From contig OW804094.1 in NCBI GenBank assembly GCA_942159475.1, positions 134,464,755 through 134,528,754 on the forward strand: a stretch of 64,000 nt of DNA. The letters run 5' to 3'. Both the position numbers and the translations under genes were made by a program. The notes below the pieces were generated by a model, which ran no database searches, had not been told where the DNA came from, and worked only from the letters and a program-made list of their open reading frames with translations. The stretch is from Sthenelais limicola (lineage: Eukaryota > Annelida > Polychaeta > Phyllodocida > Sigalionidae). Positions 29,101 to 35,916 of this stretch are shown one piece after another. Position 1 is the first letter of the stretch. Each line of letters opens with the position of its first letter.

Positions 29101-31920
29101 AGGGTAACGATGTAAAGTAGAGTTTAAATTAATGTCCTTGTCATATTAATATATATACCAGTATTGCACATGATTTCCCACCATACTAAATTGAATGGTC
29201 CTAGATATTCAAGAATGTATTATTTAATTGAGTGCATATCAAATCATTATTCATTTTAAAGATGAAATATTTGGTTACTTACAAAATTAACCTTATATAA
29301 TTGACTTGATAATTGGGCCCCCATCCCCCCACCCTTTACCCTGACACAACGATCGTAGTAAGGGCTTTGTGCTCGCTCTCTTCTCCCTACCCCTCTCTCA
29401 TCTTACTTTTCCGCACTCTCTCCTTATTTTCCGCTGCTAGAGAGAGGGTGGGGGAGTGAGAGATGAGAGTAGGGACAACAGTGTAGGGTGGCAGCGAACT
29501 CTGTTTCTCCTATATGTTACATTTATGGAACTCTATCCTCTATCATACATTAAGATAAAAAGCTCTATCTTGTTTTTACTTCTATAATTTTCAAATTAAA
29601 CGAGACGTACCGTAGGGGAGGTGAAGTTTAATTTTAATTTAATCGAGGACACCACGAGGGGTGTGGAGAATAATCCTGGATAGGTTGTGGACGAGTGCTG
29701 AGACGTTGTGTACGAGTACCTCTATTAGTCCAGTCGTCCACAATACGTTTTACTTTACGCTTTCCCGTTAATTTTTGAGCCCCCAAAAGCTGATTAAAGC
29801 AGGGAAACATTCATAACCAAAAAGCCTTTAAAAGGTATATTTTTCTTGTTAAAACAGCTATTCTTACGAAATAGAATTTCAGTTACTAGAAGGTGGATTT
29901 TTTTTTTAAAAAAGCCCTAGATCTACCTAGTTTTCAGCCATATATAAATGGGAAAACACCTATTTTTTTGTCCTTAGAGAAGGCAGGAGGTGACTCGGCA
30001 CAATAATTATTATTAATTAATACTAAACAATTATTACTAATATATAGTGGCACTGTGCTTACCTTTAGCTGTCAAGCAGACCTGCTGCATCATTCTCACT
30101 ACTAAAATAATGACCGTGTCCGGACAGACGGCCACATGACCCAACTGTCCCTGCACAGAGTCGAGGCCGCCCCAAATAGGTTCATGAAAAAACTCATACA
30201 AATGGCTGCCACAAAACTGCCACAACAAGTCCATGTACTTCTGAGTCAGCTGTTGCTTCACAGAGGTTTCTACAGTGTCCCCCCAGGAGACTGACTTCCT
30301 CTTGGGGTCGCCAGACCCTGTAGTGGTGGTGGTGGTGGTGGAGGTGGTGAGGCCACCACCTTGTTCACCACCCAGGTCAAACACAACATTGGTGGAGTCC
30401 CGGTCCTTGTTTCTCGGCGTGGCCGCGGAGGACACTGGTGAGTCTCTGTTCTGGGCAGCACTGTTGCGTTGCTGTGATGTGCTCGGTTTTTTCAACAAAT
30501 TTGTAGAACTACACACAATATGGAGGAACTTGGAAGCAAACTCGTACTCCCTCTGGGAGAATTCGACGATGTTGGACATTTCCTTGGCTAGATCAGGCAC
30601 CCTCATATTGCCAACAATAAACCGGGTGGAGTGGTGTGATGGCTGGTTATTGGTTGTAGTACTATGGCTGCCCGAAGTAGCAGTACCACTGTGGTAATCA
30701 GAGGTGTTGATGCTACTATTGGTACCACCCGTCGAACTACCACCATTGCTCTGGTTCTTACTGGGAGGTGACTGACTGTTCTCCCTCTCATTCCACATAT
30801 AGGCTTCTAACCTACACTGGGTGAGATTGACAAACTCGTCATTGGTGGTGAAGATGCGGTGGGCCATGATGGCGGCGTACTTTGACCTTTCACTGCTCAG
30901 TATATTAAGTACACGGATGAAGGGGATGGGCTTGATGCTCTCCCCTAAGTTCCTATAGGAGTTCATAACAACGGCCGCCTGGGAGCAGGACAGTCCCCAG
31001 GGGTAGTGAGCACCAGTGGTTGAGGGGGACAGTCCAGCCTGGCTGCTGGCCTGATCCAGGGTTGAAGTGGCCATTTCGATCACATTAGCAGAGCAGTTGT
31101 TGGGGAAAAAGGAGGTAACTGATATGTTTTGCTGAAGGTTCTCAAACCGCACTGCCACCACAATGTTATTGAAGTCTTCCAGTCCTCTTGTGATGCTCCA
31201 CAATGCATCTTGACTGAACCGTTCGAGATCACAGTGAGCCAAAACCTGCAAGCCTATTCGTATCAACCGGTCGATCCACCAGATGGCATGGTCCCTCAAA
31301 TGGAACAGTTTCTGTCGGACCGCGTCCATCTCGAAGCACAGGCTAGGCAGGAGAGGTCGGAGCCATCGGTCTGTGTGAGTGAGTTGTTTGATGGAGTTCC
31401 AGTGGTTCATGTGTATACGTAAATCCTCACAGACCGAGCTCAGACAATCCAGCCGAGTTTGTGGCGTTCCTGTCAGAGTATCATGACAAATGTCATGCCA
31501 TGTTTGGAACTCCTCCATCGCCACTGTCTCAAGATCGCGGACGAACATGGCAGCAGCATTGATCCTCGATGTGTAGTCGCGCACAAGGCGAAGCTTCGCT
31601 CTGGCCTCCATGAGCTGTCGAAGTTCAGCATATTTCCGCCCGAAGATGACAGCCTGTTTGCAGTGTGAGAAGCTGGAGCCTTGCTCTACACCTCTCTTAC
31701 ACACATGGCTCAACGGGTTGAGGATCTTGAAGGCCTTGGCTAGCGCTTTGGCTGTTTCGTCCGCGTGCGGCGGCTCATAGAAATATTCGTCGCTGTCACG
31801 TCGCTGGGGATAATAGAGATCATCGCTGTCCGAGATCTCTGGAGGCTCCTCCTCGTCCACATGATTAGACTTCCCAATCGAGGATAGCGTTGGCAAGCGC
31901 CCTAAGGATCCGCGTGGCAT
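55..31920 (-). CDS. CCDC142: CCDC142-like protein, complete coding region in eight exons
   Basis: Spliced gene assembled by eye. Join 31920-30063, 21731-21645, 20264-20091, 5537-5353, 4000-3851, 3374-3260, 1222-1045 and 343-55, which gives 3036 nt, 1011 residues and a TAA stop at 57-55. Every junction is GT-AG and every phase agrees (1,1,1,0,0,1,2). Identity rests on similarity to remembered human CCDC142 across most of the length: RVLNILSSER, a WD-x-GFC motif, HFLLITQSDM, a VVKGFSNKCQ-type helix, and RQKIRFSIYGAHQLEQDFG near the C terminus. The human protein is about 740-750 residues; the excess here is largely a Ser/Thr/Asn-rich linker at roughly residues 380-540. No signal peptide or membrane segment is evident. 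The molecular function of this family is not established to my knowledge. The ATG at 31920 is the first in-frame one in this exon, but a coding exon further upstream cannot be excluded. Confidence 0.87.
478..680 (+). mobile_element. Family A inverted-repeat element, copy A1 (right end lost)
   Basis: Starts with GGGTCAGATTTTCAG and follows the family body (CTGTTTGGTTAGGTTGAAC) but stops before the right terminal repeat. Lies in CCDC142 intron 7, 134 bp upstream of the exon 8 acceptor. Confidence 0.75.
758..968. mobile_element. Family D inverted-repeat element with donor-like subterminal repeats, copy D1
   Basis: Ends AAAGGGTGGTCTCCACTG and its inverted, slightly diverged counterpart. Inside each end are repeated GCGGTAAGC words. 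It sits 77 bp past the exon 7 donor of CCDC142. Confidence 0.75.
1045..1222 (-). CDS. CCDC142: CCDC142 exon 7 (178 nt)
   Basis: Acceptor AATATTTCAG|ACCTTC and donor AGGTTCAG|GTGAGG. Phase 1 in, phase 2 out, residues 857-915. It contains EVLLDPVVKGVCKLRV and AWIQHILRQKIRF, matching the human region VLEPVLQGL and WLDHILTHGIRF. A splice-donor-like inverted-repeat element begins 77 bp past the donor. Confidence 0.87.
2226..2447 (+). mobile_element. Family B inverted-repeat element, copy B1
   Basis: About 215-bp family with ends CAGTCCAGGCCCAAA and TTTGGGCCTAGACTG. Subterminal inverted segments carry CTACTTCGCTAATC and TAGGCGTTCTAAT. No coding capacity, so a non-autonomous DNA transposon. Superfamily and target duplication could not be fixed by eye. 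Confidence 0.8.
2728..3082. mobile_element. Family H inverted-repeat element, copy H1
   Basis: Ends CATGGTTCCCGCGG and CACGGGAACCATG. The interior repeats the words AAAATTACTGACTTTTTA several times in both orientations. The second copy is at 41931-42275. Confidence 0.75.
3260..3374 (-). CDS. CCDC142: CCDC142 exon 6 (115 nt)
   Basis: Acceptor TTATTTTCAG|AAAATT and donor GGTAGAG|GTTAGA. Phase 0 in, phase 1 out, residues 819-856. The reading FSNKCQVEAREFFEEAMP resembles human FSQECHKQAMQDFELHMP, and the following IWKKSR resembles RYWRL. The donor GTTAGA is the weakest in the gene but the frame and homology both demand it. Confidence 0.84.
3604..3811 (+). mobile_element. Family B element, copy B2
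   Basis: Full-length copy with both ends, within the 476-bp CCDC142 intron 5, so it makes up nearly half of that intron. Confidence 0.8.
3851..4000 (-). CDS. CCDC142: CCDC142 exon 5 (150 nt)
   Basis: Acceptor TGTTTGTAG|ATACTC and donor ATGCAG|GTACGT. In phase 0 on both sides, exactly 50 codons, residues 769-818. It is rich in Gln, Met and Leu (VQMQMQLSQLLMHL), consistent with the coiled-coil label of the family. A CAGTC-family transposon lies 40 bp past the donor in the 476-bp downstream intron. Confidence 0.83.
4405..4644 (+). mobile_element. Family A element, copy A2
   Basis: Full length, ends ATGGGTCAGATTTTCGG and TTTTCTGAAAATCTGACTC. It lies in CCDC142 intron 4. Confidence 0.8.
5188..5219 (+). 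other. Hammerhead-like motif near a retroelement 3' end
   Basis: TTGATAAAGGGCC, a short loop, then GCCCGAAACGTC: a hairpin followed by GAAAC, in the order of a hammerhead ribozyme stem II and core. The CUGANGA box is degenerate. Followed by an A-rich retroelement-like tail. Confidence 0.4.
5353..5537 (-). CDS. CCDC142: CCDC142 exon 4 (185 nt)
   Basis: Acceptor with an excellent pyrimidine tract (TTCTTCCTCCTGCTCCAG|TGTCGG) and donor ATGAAG|GTAAGT. Phase 1 in, phase 0 out. It encodes residues 707-768. PVPRGPSLALLIPSLQRLLV corresponds to the human PPGPAPLALGL region, and LGHFLLITQSDMK to human SFLLLIQKDL. It follows the largest intron of the gene (about 14.6 kb, 5538-20090). Confidence 0.88.
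6545..9293. mobile_element. Outer transposon with CAGTGGAACC ends (pogo/Tigger-like), split by a nested element
   Basis: Left end CAGTGGAACCTCGCATAAAG (6545) and right end reading CTCAATAGAGGGGTTCCACTG (to 9293) form an inverted repeat, with internal repeated GAGACCACC words on both arms, and TA-rich flanks. TA flanks and CAGTGGAACC-type ends are typical of the pogo/Tigger branch; that assignment is inference. Without the nested element it would be only about 190 bp, so it is a small non-autonomous copy. Confidence 0.65.
6659..9220. mobile_element. 2562-bp nested transposon, perfect 26-bp inverted ends, TAA target duplication
   Basis: Both ends read GGGGCCATCCACAAATGACG inward, and the identity continues to 26 bp. 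The flanking trinucleotide TAA is duplicated (6656-6658 and 9221-9223) inside the outer element. A 3-bp TAA duplication with G-rich ends suits PIF/Harbinger; this is inference. The interior has poly-C runs near both ends and no frame resembling a transposase; the longest frame (7091-7417, plus) shows nothing recognisable. Several diverged GGCAACGTT-type words recur between 7520 and 8280. Confidence 0.75.
9544..9720. repeat. 27-bp minisatellite, about 6.5 copies
   Basis: Unit TGGGACAGGTCCTTTAATGC followed by ACACACA. Because 27 is a multiple of three, several frames stay open on both strands and produce spurious repetitive ORFs. Related, decayed words (AATGCACATACACTGGACAGG) recur out to about 10450. 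Confidence 0.85.
9721..11373. other. CCDC142 intron 3, no gene recognised
   Basis: Non-coding intron sequence. Holds decayed relatives of the 27-bp minisatellite and a short family B end (10868-10917). Nothing else identified. Confidence 0.6.
10868..10917 (+). mobile_element. Family B terminal fragment B3
   Basis: Only the right terminal ~50 bp (GTTTGAAGGGACTCTC, GAGCCTAGACTG) remains. Confidence 0.65.
11374..11602 (+). mobile_element. Family A element, copy A3 (variant right end)
   Basis: Left end ATGGGTCAGATCTTCAG; right end CTGGCGATTTCACCCAT, the alternative terminus shared with A4, A12 and A14. Confidence 0.8.
12100..12173 (+). mobile_element. Small inverted-repeat element J2 (deleted interior)
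   Basis: GTTAACTAATGAGTTGGTTA, then AGGAGCG and AACCAACGAGTCAA: a shortened copy of the element at 36357-36452. A family B copy begins directly at its right edge. Confidence 0.6.
12171..12289 (-). mobile_element. Family B fragment B4
   Basis: Minus-orientation half copy ending GGTTTGGACCTGGACTG. Confidence 0.7.
12939..13177 (+). mobile_element. Family A element, copy A4
   Basis: Full-length, diverged left end (GATTCAGACCTTCAG), variant right end CTGGCGATTTCACCC. Confidence 0.75.
13735..13913. repeat. TTTC/TTAC microsatellites
   Basis: Two pyrimidine tetranucleotide arrays, (TTCT)n followed by (TTAC)n at 13735-13777 and a longer (TTTC)n at 13833-13910. Confidence 0.9.
13975..14150 (+). mobile_element. 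Possible tRNA-derived SINE
   Basis: GAGCACTGGTTGGGTGCGCT resembles a tRNA A-box region. GGTTCAATTCCACCGGG at about 14062 fits the Pol III B-box (GGTTCRANNCC). The 73-bp A-to-B distance is longer than in a tRNA, though a degenerate B-box (GGTCTTTGATTCC) sits at the usual distance. A body of non-tRNA sequence follows. Only one copy was seen here. Confidence 0.35.
14267..14476 (+). mobile_element. Family B element, copy B5
   Basis: Full length; left end eroded to ATCCAGGCCAAAC, right end GGGCCTAGACTG intact. Confidence 0.8.
14622..14897. mobile_element. Family F element, copy F1
   Basis: Starts AATAGGCCAACAAAAATAGG then TGTGTTTCCGATTTAC. Shares its interior (AGCTGAAAAACTAGGTA, CTTGCAGGAACTGAAAAAAA) with copies at 44559-44911 and 29757-29987. 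The right end is decayed. Confidence 0.65.
15157..15455 (+). mobile_element. Family B element, copy B6, interrupted
   Basis: Diverged copy split near 15293-15370 by about 75 bp of unrelated sequence; right end AACTTTGGGCCTAGACC. Confidence 0.7.
16023..16374. mobile_element. Family E inverted-repeat element, copy E1
   Basis: Ends TAGGGGATTTGCAT and ATGCAAATCCCCTA, flanked by A/T-rich sequence compatible with a TA duplication. Inner arms share GAATCCATCCCAGCATGCA-type sequence with copies at 38538 and 44435-45675. Each end contains ATTTGCAT, the octamer recognised by POU proteins. Confidence 0.75.
16375..16979. other. Intron sequence, nothing recognised
   Basis: AT-rich CCDC142 intron 3 without a detectable gene or repeat. 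Confidence 0.5.
16980..17160. repeat. Purine tract (GAA, GGA, GCAGGA repeats)
   Basis: About 180 bp of nearly pure purine on the plus strand, ending in (GGAGCA)n. It produces Leu/Pro-rich and Lys/Glu/Arg-rich spurious frames. Confidence 0.9.
17540..17662. repeat. C-rich tract and (CTC)n array
   Basis: CACCCCCTCCCCCACCCCCT followed by a (CTC)n array at 17620-17660. Confidence 0.85.
18007..18080. mobile_element. Orphan family B terminus with shared flank
   Basis: CAGTCTAGGCCCAAAGATGA stands alone and is followed by CATTGACATACATTTTTTTT and TCGATTA, sequence that also borders family B copies at 18320 and 41476. Confidence 0.55.
18322..18588 (-). mobile_element. Family B element, copy B8, with shared left flank
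   Basis: The element proper is 18375-18588 (ends CAGTCCCGGCCCAAAG and AGCCTGGACTG). The preceding ~53 bp (TCGATTACAATTGCATTTTG, AGAATT) also occurs inverted next to copy B12 at 41476-41545, so both were once part of one longer unit. Confidence 0.75.
18589..19439. other. Intron sequence, nothing recognised
   Basis: CCDC142 intron 3. Two overlapping plus-strand frames of 69-79 codons (18721-19082) have no recognisable content. Confidence 0.5.
19440..19822 (+). repeat. Dispersed repeat K, copy 1
   Basis: About 380 bp alignable by eye to 43820-44200 (CTGGGTGGACAATTACTAGT; GTCTTGAAATTTGGTAC). Interrupted at its right edge by a family A copy. No inverted ends seen. Confidence 0.65.
19826..20064 (+). 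mobile_element. Family A element, copy A5
   Basis: Full length, ends within 27 bp of the CCDC142 exon 3 donor. Confidence 0.8.
20091..20264 (-). CDS. CCDC142: CCDC142 exon 3 (174 nt)
   Basis: Acceptor AAATTTCAG|GTTTTTG and donor CACAGAG|GTGAGG. Phase 1 in, phase 1 out. It encodes residues 649-706, beginning GFCNSLASQ and containing the amphipathic stretch HLRDTYQPLYHVMRLLD. That stretch aligns with the human segment ending LFPPLLDAL. A GGGTCAG-family transposon ends 27 bp beyond the donor. The exon is open in the correct frame but has no long ORF signature of its own, so ORF-length gene finding would miss it. Confidence 0.85.
21000..21127 (+). mobile_element. Family A fragment A6 (right half)
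   Basis: Right half only, ending TTTTCAGGCGATTTGACCCA, in CCDC142 intron 2. Confidence 0.75.
21309..21410 (-). mobile_element. Family A fragment A7, cut by element D2
   Basis: Inverted right end (GGTGAGATCGCCAG, GTACAATTCG), truncated where the D2 region begins. Confidence 0.65.
21420..21620. mobile_element. Family D inverted-repeat element, copy D2
   Basis: Ends CTCCACTGGCTGCGGTAAGC and GGCTTACCGCAGAGCTTACC, preceded by a G run. It contains three consecutive GCGGTAAGC words at the left and two at the right. It lies 25 bp past the exon 2 donor. Confidence 0.75.
21645..21731 (-). CDS. CCDC142: CCDC142 exon 2 (87 nt)
   Basis: Acceptor CTTTTTTTCCAG|AGGG and donor GACATAG|GTGAGT. Starts and ends in phase 1. 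It adds residues 620-648, including LGALSSMASISRRLEACTA and AAWDI. The last residues join exon 3 to rebuild a WD-x-GFC motif that matches human CCDC142 (WDQGFCQALG), which is the best single proof of this junction. The exon sits between a perfect hairpin (21810-21850) and a terminal-inverted-repeat element that ends 25 bp past the donor. Confidence 0.85.
   Translation of the reverse strand, partial: RAHRLGRSPQWLPSADDLKPAPPGLLGT
21810..21850. repeat. Perfect 19-bp hairpin near the exon 2 acceptor
   Basis: CAATCAGTGGGTGGTTATT, a 3-nt loop, then its exact complement. It sits 79 bp upstream (in transcript direction) of exon 2 of CCDC142. Confidence 0.85.
21851..23267. other. Intron 1 sequence, nothing recognised
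   Basis: Start of CCDC142 intron 1 on its 3' side. Overlapping minus-strand frames at 22908-23316 look non-coding. Confidence 0.5.
23268..23479. mobile_element. Fold-back element, near-full-length palindrome
   Basis: The left arm TATTAGGGAGATTTAGCAAC and the right arm ending GTTGCTAAATCTCCCTAATA are inverted repeats, and pairing continues through CATCCACTAACT/AGTTAGTGGATG and GATAACTCGAGAGGC. About 210 bp. Flanks are TA-rich. Confidence 0.8.
23750..23826 (+). repeat. Short dispersed repeat L, copy 1
   Basis: Shares AGTATGAGTCC-CCGAGT-TAAGGTCTGT with 25012-25090, and partly with 40244-40280. Confidence 0.5.
24441..24679 (+). mobile_element. Family A element, copy A8
   Basis: Full length, near-perfect ends AGGGTCAGATTTTC and GAAAATCTGACCCAT. 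Confidence 0.82.
24680..26340. other. Intron 1 sequence with short repeat L and a retroelement-like tail
   Basis: Second copy of repeat L at 25012-25090. Sequence around 25800-25910 (GAGCGTGCTGTATTGTAAC, CCTGAATAAAATATGTC) resembles 42540-42600 and looks like a retroelement 3' end. No gene seen. Confidence 0.45.
26357..26872. repeat. G-rich purine tract (GGGGTAGGAGG-type), about 515 bp
   Basis: Strongly strand-biased purine tract with many GGGG runs a few bases apart. It creates a long Pro/Leu/Ser-rich minus-strand frame (26320-26892) with no protein character. Confidence 0.92.
26873..29756. other. Intron 1 sequence, nothing recognised
   Basis: AT-rich, no repeats placed. A small imperfect inverted repeat of CTCTCTC/GAGAGAG words lies at 29370-29480. 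Confidence 0.5.
29757..29987 (-). mobile_element. Family F element, copy F3 (diverged, inverted)
   Basis: Reverse-oriented: ends in CCTAGTTTTCAGCCATATAT and GGGAAAACACCTATTTTTTT. It ends 76 bp past the CCDC142 exon 1 donor. Confidence 0.55.
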
Positions 31921-31938
31921 TGCAATTTGTGGCACATC
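30063..31938 (-). CDS. CCDC142: CCDC142 exon 1 of the coding set (large N-terminal exon)
   Basis: A strong acceptor lies at 31940-31939 (pyrimidine tract then CCACAG), and the donor is AAAG|GTAAGC at 30063/30062. So this is an internal exon: a leader exon must lie to the right. The open frame runs through the acceptor as D-V-P-Q-I-A-M, and the GTG at 31935 should not be taken as the start. The exon encodes residues 1-619: an acidic N terminus with DEEE and SDSDD patches, a mostly helical body with WIDRLIRIGLQVL, then a low-complexity linker rich in Ser, Thr, Asn and His with a poly-Thr run. A helical region beginning MDLLWQFCGSHLYEFF follows. It ends in phase 1. Confidence 0.88.
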
Positions 31939-33943
31939 CTGTGGACAGAAAAAGAAGAAAATTTCATATTAGTAGTAGTCATTGACTGTGTGGCGAGCAA
32001 ATAGAGAGAAGGATTGTGAAACATATATAAGTGGGCTTGGATATCAAAGAAAGGGTGCACCGAAGAGGAAAGGCTCCCACAGTGAAAGCAAGGTCAATAT
32101 TGGCTGGGCCATGGCTTTAGTGCAGCTCAGTGCAGAAGTAACCAACAAATCTTTCTTCATAGTGTAAATAAGTTGTGAAATAATTTAATGAATTAAATGA
32201 AATATTGGAGGTGTAACTATTTCAACTTTAGAAAAAATTATATATGCATATTTCTATATGTCGATATATCTGCAATACTTCCGATACAATTTATATCAAA
32301 TTCATTATTCAAAAACTGAAACCTTTCTGATATTGATAACTGAAGGCCATGACGACCGCGTAGTAAGAAAAGTAATCGATTTCATCACACATACGGACCT
32401 TTGTGTTGAATGGAGACATCTTAAGTACATACAATCCCAAACACACAATTAAAATCTGGTCCATACATAGTCCCTAACACTCAACTGGACGGATTAAACA
32501 GTTAAACTACTTAAGATATTTCACGATTAGAGGCGCTTTAGTTAGCGAGTGCATGTGTTGTTTAGTACACAACAAATATTTATAATAATCACCATTTCTT
32601 CGAATAATTTGTTCCATTGAAATATTGGTAACTAAGGATGGTCTTATCTATGTCGATGTACTTGGCTTTTAGTCTATTCTTTCTATTTAAAGGCAGGATG
32701 ATATCACGCCCCATTCGCTTCACGATAAGCTACACTGACTGTACATTGGTACAAAAAGGCGACACGAGGATTTACGAGATTAACAATGTACTAACTGTTG
32801 CCCATTGCAGCTTCTAGGAAGTAGTAAAGCACCACACTGTGGGAAATAGTGGACACAGAGACAATCCAATGTAACAAACAAGCCAAGACCATTTGCGTAA
32901 TAGTGCAGTTTGATTCGAGTTAATAAACAAATCTACCCCGAAAACCAAACCATTATCAGCACAAAATGATTATCTTTTAAGGCAGGGATTCGTTTAGAAT
33001 AAAGACCTGGGCTCTATGAGCTCCTTTATGTTAAAACATTGAGTTCCAGATAGAAAACCGTGATTTCATTTCATCCTCTTTTATTTTCTAGATTTTGTAC
33101 CTATGACAAAACCTGTCAAATGACTTGAGTCCAACATAAACCCTTTACTTCACTTTAGGGTGATCCATATTACTCTACACTGTTATACCTCGTTGTGTCA
33201 TATATATGGATACCTATACTAGCCTACTAAATCTTCATTTTTCAATACATTGCATGTTACCTCGACGGAAACCCACTTGTAACAACACATATTACTTACT
33301 GAAGGATAACGATGCACACAAAGATTTCTGTTTTGTCAGAAATGCGTTATTTGCATGATATTTATTTAACTATTAATGTTAAATCTCTTCAGCCTGATAA
33401 ACATTTTTCAAATCAAATCAAATACGCTCTGCAAAATAATCAGTTTTAGGAGCATCAACTAAAGCGACTTTAAAATATGCAAGGTATCTGTTTCCCGAGT
33501 CAGGAAGGCAGACAGCATGCATAAGTTCCGCTATAAACGAATTCTCCCTCTGCGTCCCACAGTGTCTATTCAAAGACGCTGGGGTATTTTTACGCATGGA
33601 AGATCGAACTGAATACTGCATCGATTTCTCCCGGGTCGAGAGTATCTTCTGGAGATAGTATTAGAGACGAGAAGGAGCGAATACTTCTCAGATTGGACGA
33701 GCTATGATAACCTGTCCCGACCTTGGAAATCAGTAATTTGATTTCTACCTGTGCTTGGAGTAAAATCTAACAAGAAAAACCTGTGCCAATTATATTATGG
33801 AAGTCTTGACATGAAGAATGATTTTTAAATGCAAGACATGAGAGCATGCATTGCACGGTAATCCAATTATATTATCCACAATTGTTGGTAGAAGCGATCA
33901 TTGAGGAGATACCAATAGGGGAAGATTGTGCCCCCCCCCCCCC
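31939..33943. other. Upstream of the large CCDC142 exon, nothing recognised
   Basis: Probable 5' intron. Immediately right of 31938 is the pyrimidine tract of a splice acceptor. No promoter-like CpG patch seen here. Confidence 0.5.
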
Positions 33944-34158
33944 GCCAATCCCTCAGATCAGATAAGAATGAATGGTCTGACAGTGATTGGACACCCCTAC
34001 TTCGCTAATCGGTTTCCTTCCTTGCCTAGGACTATGCGTTCTAATGGGAATACAATGGCATTTTGCGGTCTTAATGGTATTATAATGGCACTTTGCGATT
34101 TGAGGCGAGAGGCGTTCCCTCCGTTTGAAGGGATTGTCTCATTTTGGGGCCTAGACTG
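33944..34158 (+). mobile_element. Family B element, copy B9
   Basis: Left end replaced by a C run; right end TTTTGGGGCCTAGACTG intact. Confidence 0.78.
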
Positions 34159-35500
34159 TCTTCTCTTTCCTTGTGCCAATATTGAATTACGGCCAGTGCA
34201 AGGAGTGGAGGCATTGACTAAGACCCTACCTGGAGCTAACGGTATGAATAAAATGGCCCTGGTTTCGTACCAAGGCAATTTGCAGTGTAAACATAATTGA
34301 GAAAGATTTTCATTTAGCAAAGCTAACAAAAGAACAAAGAAAGAATAAATGAACTGTTTACATCACCTGAATAGTATTATGTGGTACAGGACCTTGTCCG
34401 TAGCTATCTTGCAGAATTGCGATCATATTTGGAAACCAAAAATCAAAAGATTTTTTGTTTACAAAAAAGCTCCAGACTACTTATGTATCCCAATATATAT
34501 ACCAGAGTGGTAATTAGAACTATCTCAGTGTGTTTTCTCTTGATATTCCTCATTGAAATAATCTTGGAACACTGGCTTAAAATCTCCTTTAAAAGTCAAG
34601 TTTAACTCGGTAGTTATTGTTATCCATGTCGCCCATGTAAGACCGAAACACTCACAGAGAGGGAGAACTCAGAGGAGAACGTTCGGATCAGTCAAGGCGG
34701 CGCAATATTAAAACTCCACCTGTTGCTTGACGGGTGCCTAGAGAGAAAAGCTGTGTTAAGTCTAGAATGTTGCCAATGTATAAAATGTCCTCTCGAACCT
34801 CTCCAGCACAACCACCGCCAAACTAGAGCTCAAATCATGCTAATCCTAAAACGTAGTCTGAGTTGGCGATCAGGCCCCAGTGGGCAGGTACAGCTCCAGC
34901 GGATCCTATGTATGGGGGTCGAGTTAAAACCCAACCTATCGTTTGATCTCGGCTTGACTTTGTAATACTCCCAACAATATGACGCAGATCCAAATGTGGC
35001 GTTGTGGAATTACACTACATTTACATTATGACCACTGCCTTATTTCCAAACAGGCGGTACCTCTATTAGAGGCTAAACATGACAATAACTATAAATCTGT
35101 GCGACTATAATATAACTCCAACCTCTCTACTGGGGTAATATATATATATGTATGCAGTAGAATCGCCCCCTCTTCCAACTCCTCCTCCTCCTCCTCCTCC
35201 ACTCTAGACTCTCTGTCTGTCTATTTTGTTCTCTCCCTCTACAGATATTTTTAGCCTGGCAAGCAAAAAATAATAATACAGATTAGAGAATGTATATCCC
35301 GAGAGGGAACAACAGCTCTATCACTGTCTTGTCAAAACAAATAAGACAGAGAAGTAACAACATCTCAAACAAGTTGGCTCAATTCCCAATGTCAAGCAGA
35401 AGAAGAAAGAGGGGAGAGGGAGGCGGGGAAGGTACCACATTCCCTGATGGGTGGACAGAGCCTTGCATGCTTTGTGTATATTTATAAGAAGCTTGCACAA
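34159..35500. other. Non-coding sequence, nothing recognised
   Basis: Contains a short (CTC)n array near 35180. No gene evidence. Confidence 0.45.
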
Positions 35501-35504
35501 GTTG

Positions 35505-35660
35505 TGCTCTAAGTGTTCCATGGCGGCTCTACTGGGAAGGTGCGCCACGGACAAAGCTTGGGTTCTCTCCATGGCAACCAACAATGAAGCTAGCCAGAGA
35601 CAAGCGGGGAGGATCTGCATTGAGTAAAGCGAGTACACTACCCACGACAGGTGCGCGATT
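35505..35660. promoter_or_regulatory. CpG-bearing patch with opposed ATG codons in strong context
   Basis: On the minus strand GCCGCCATGGAAC is an ideal initiation context; the overlapping plus-strand ATGGCGGCTCT also opens a 35-codon frame. The ATGGCGGC core fits YY1. No matching downstream splice pattern could be built in a compatible phase, so a promoter is only one reading. Confidence 0.25.
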
Positions 35661-35677
35661 CTCAAGACGTTTCATAT

Positions 35678-35916
35678 TAGGGTCAGATTTTCAGAAAATG
35701 CACAATCTACAATTCTACACATCTCTCAAATTCTGATAGATTAGAGTGTAAAATGATAAATACTGAGTATATCTGAGTGTAATCTGTATAGTATTCATTC
35801 AATAAATCTGTCTGGTTATGTTGGAGTGTATTTTTAACCTCATTATTGTCTTAAATTTGGGTTATTTGAGGGGATTGGTGCAGGCCAATTGTACATTTTC
35901 AGAAGACTTGGCCCAT
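35678..35916 (+). mobile_element. Family A element, copy A9
   Basis: Full length, more diverged than average (ACTTGGCCCATT right end). Confidence 0.78.

Noticed and set aside
31921..31935. Start of CCDC142 at the GTG codon 31935
   Set aside because: GTG is not a normal nuclear start, and a splice acceptor lies three bases upstream; the first ATG in frame is at 31920.
33418..33621. 67-codon minus frame as an upstream CCDC142 exon
   Set aside because: No convincing acceptor or donor in a phase compatible with the exon at 31938.
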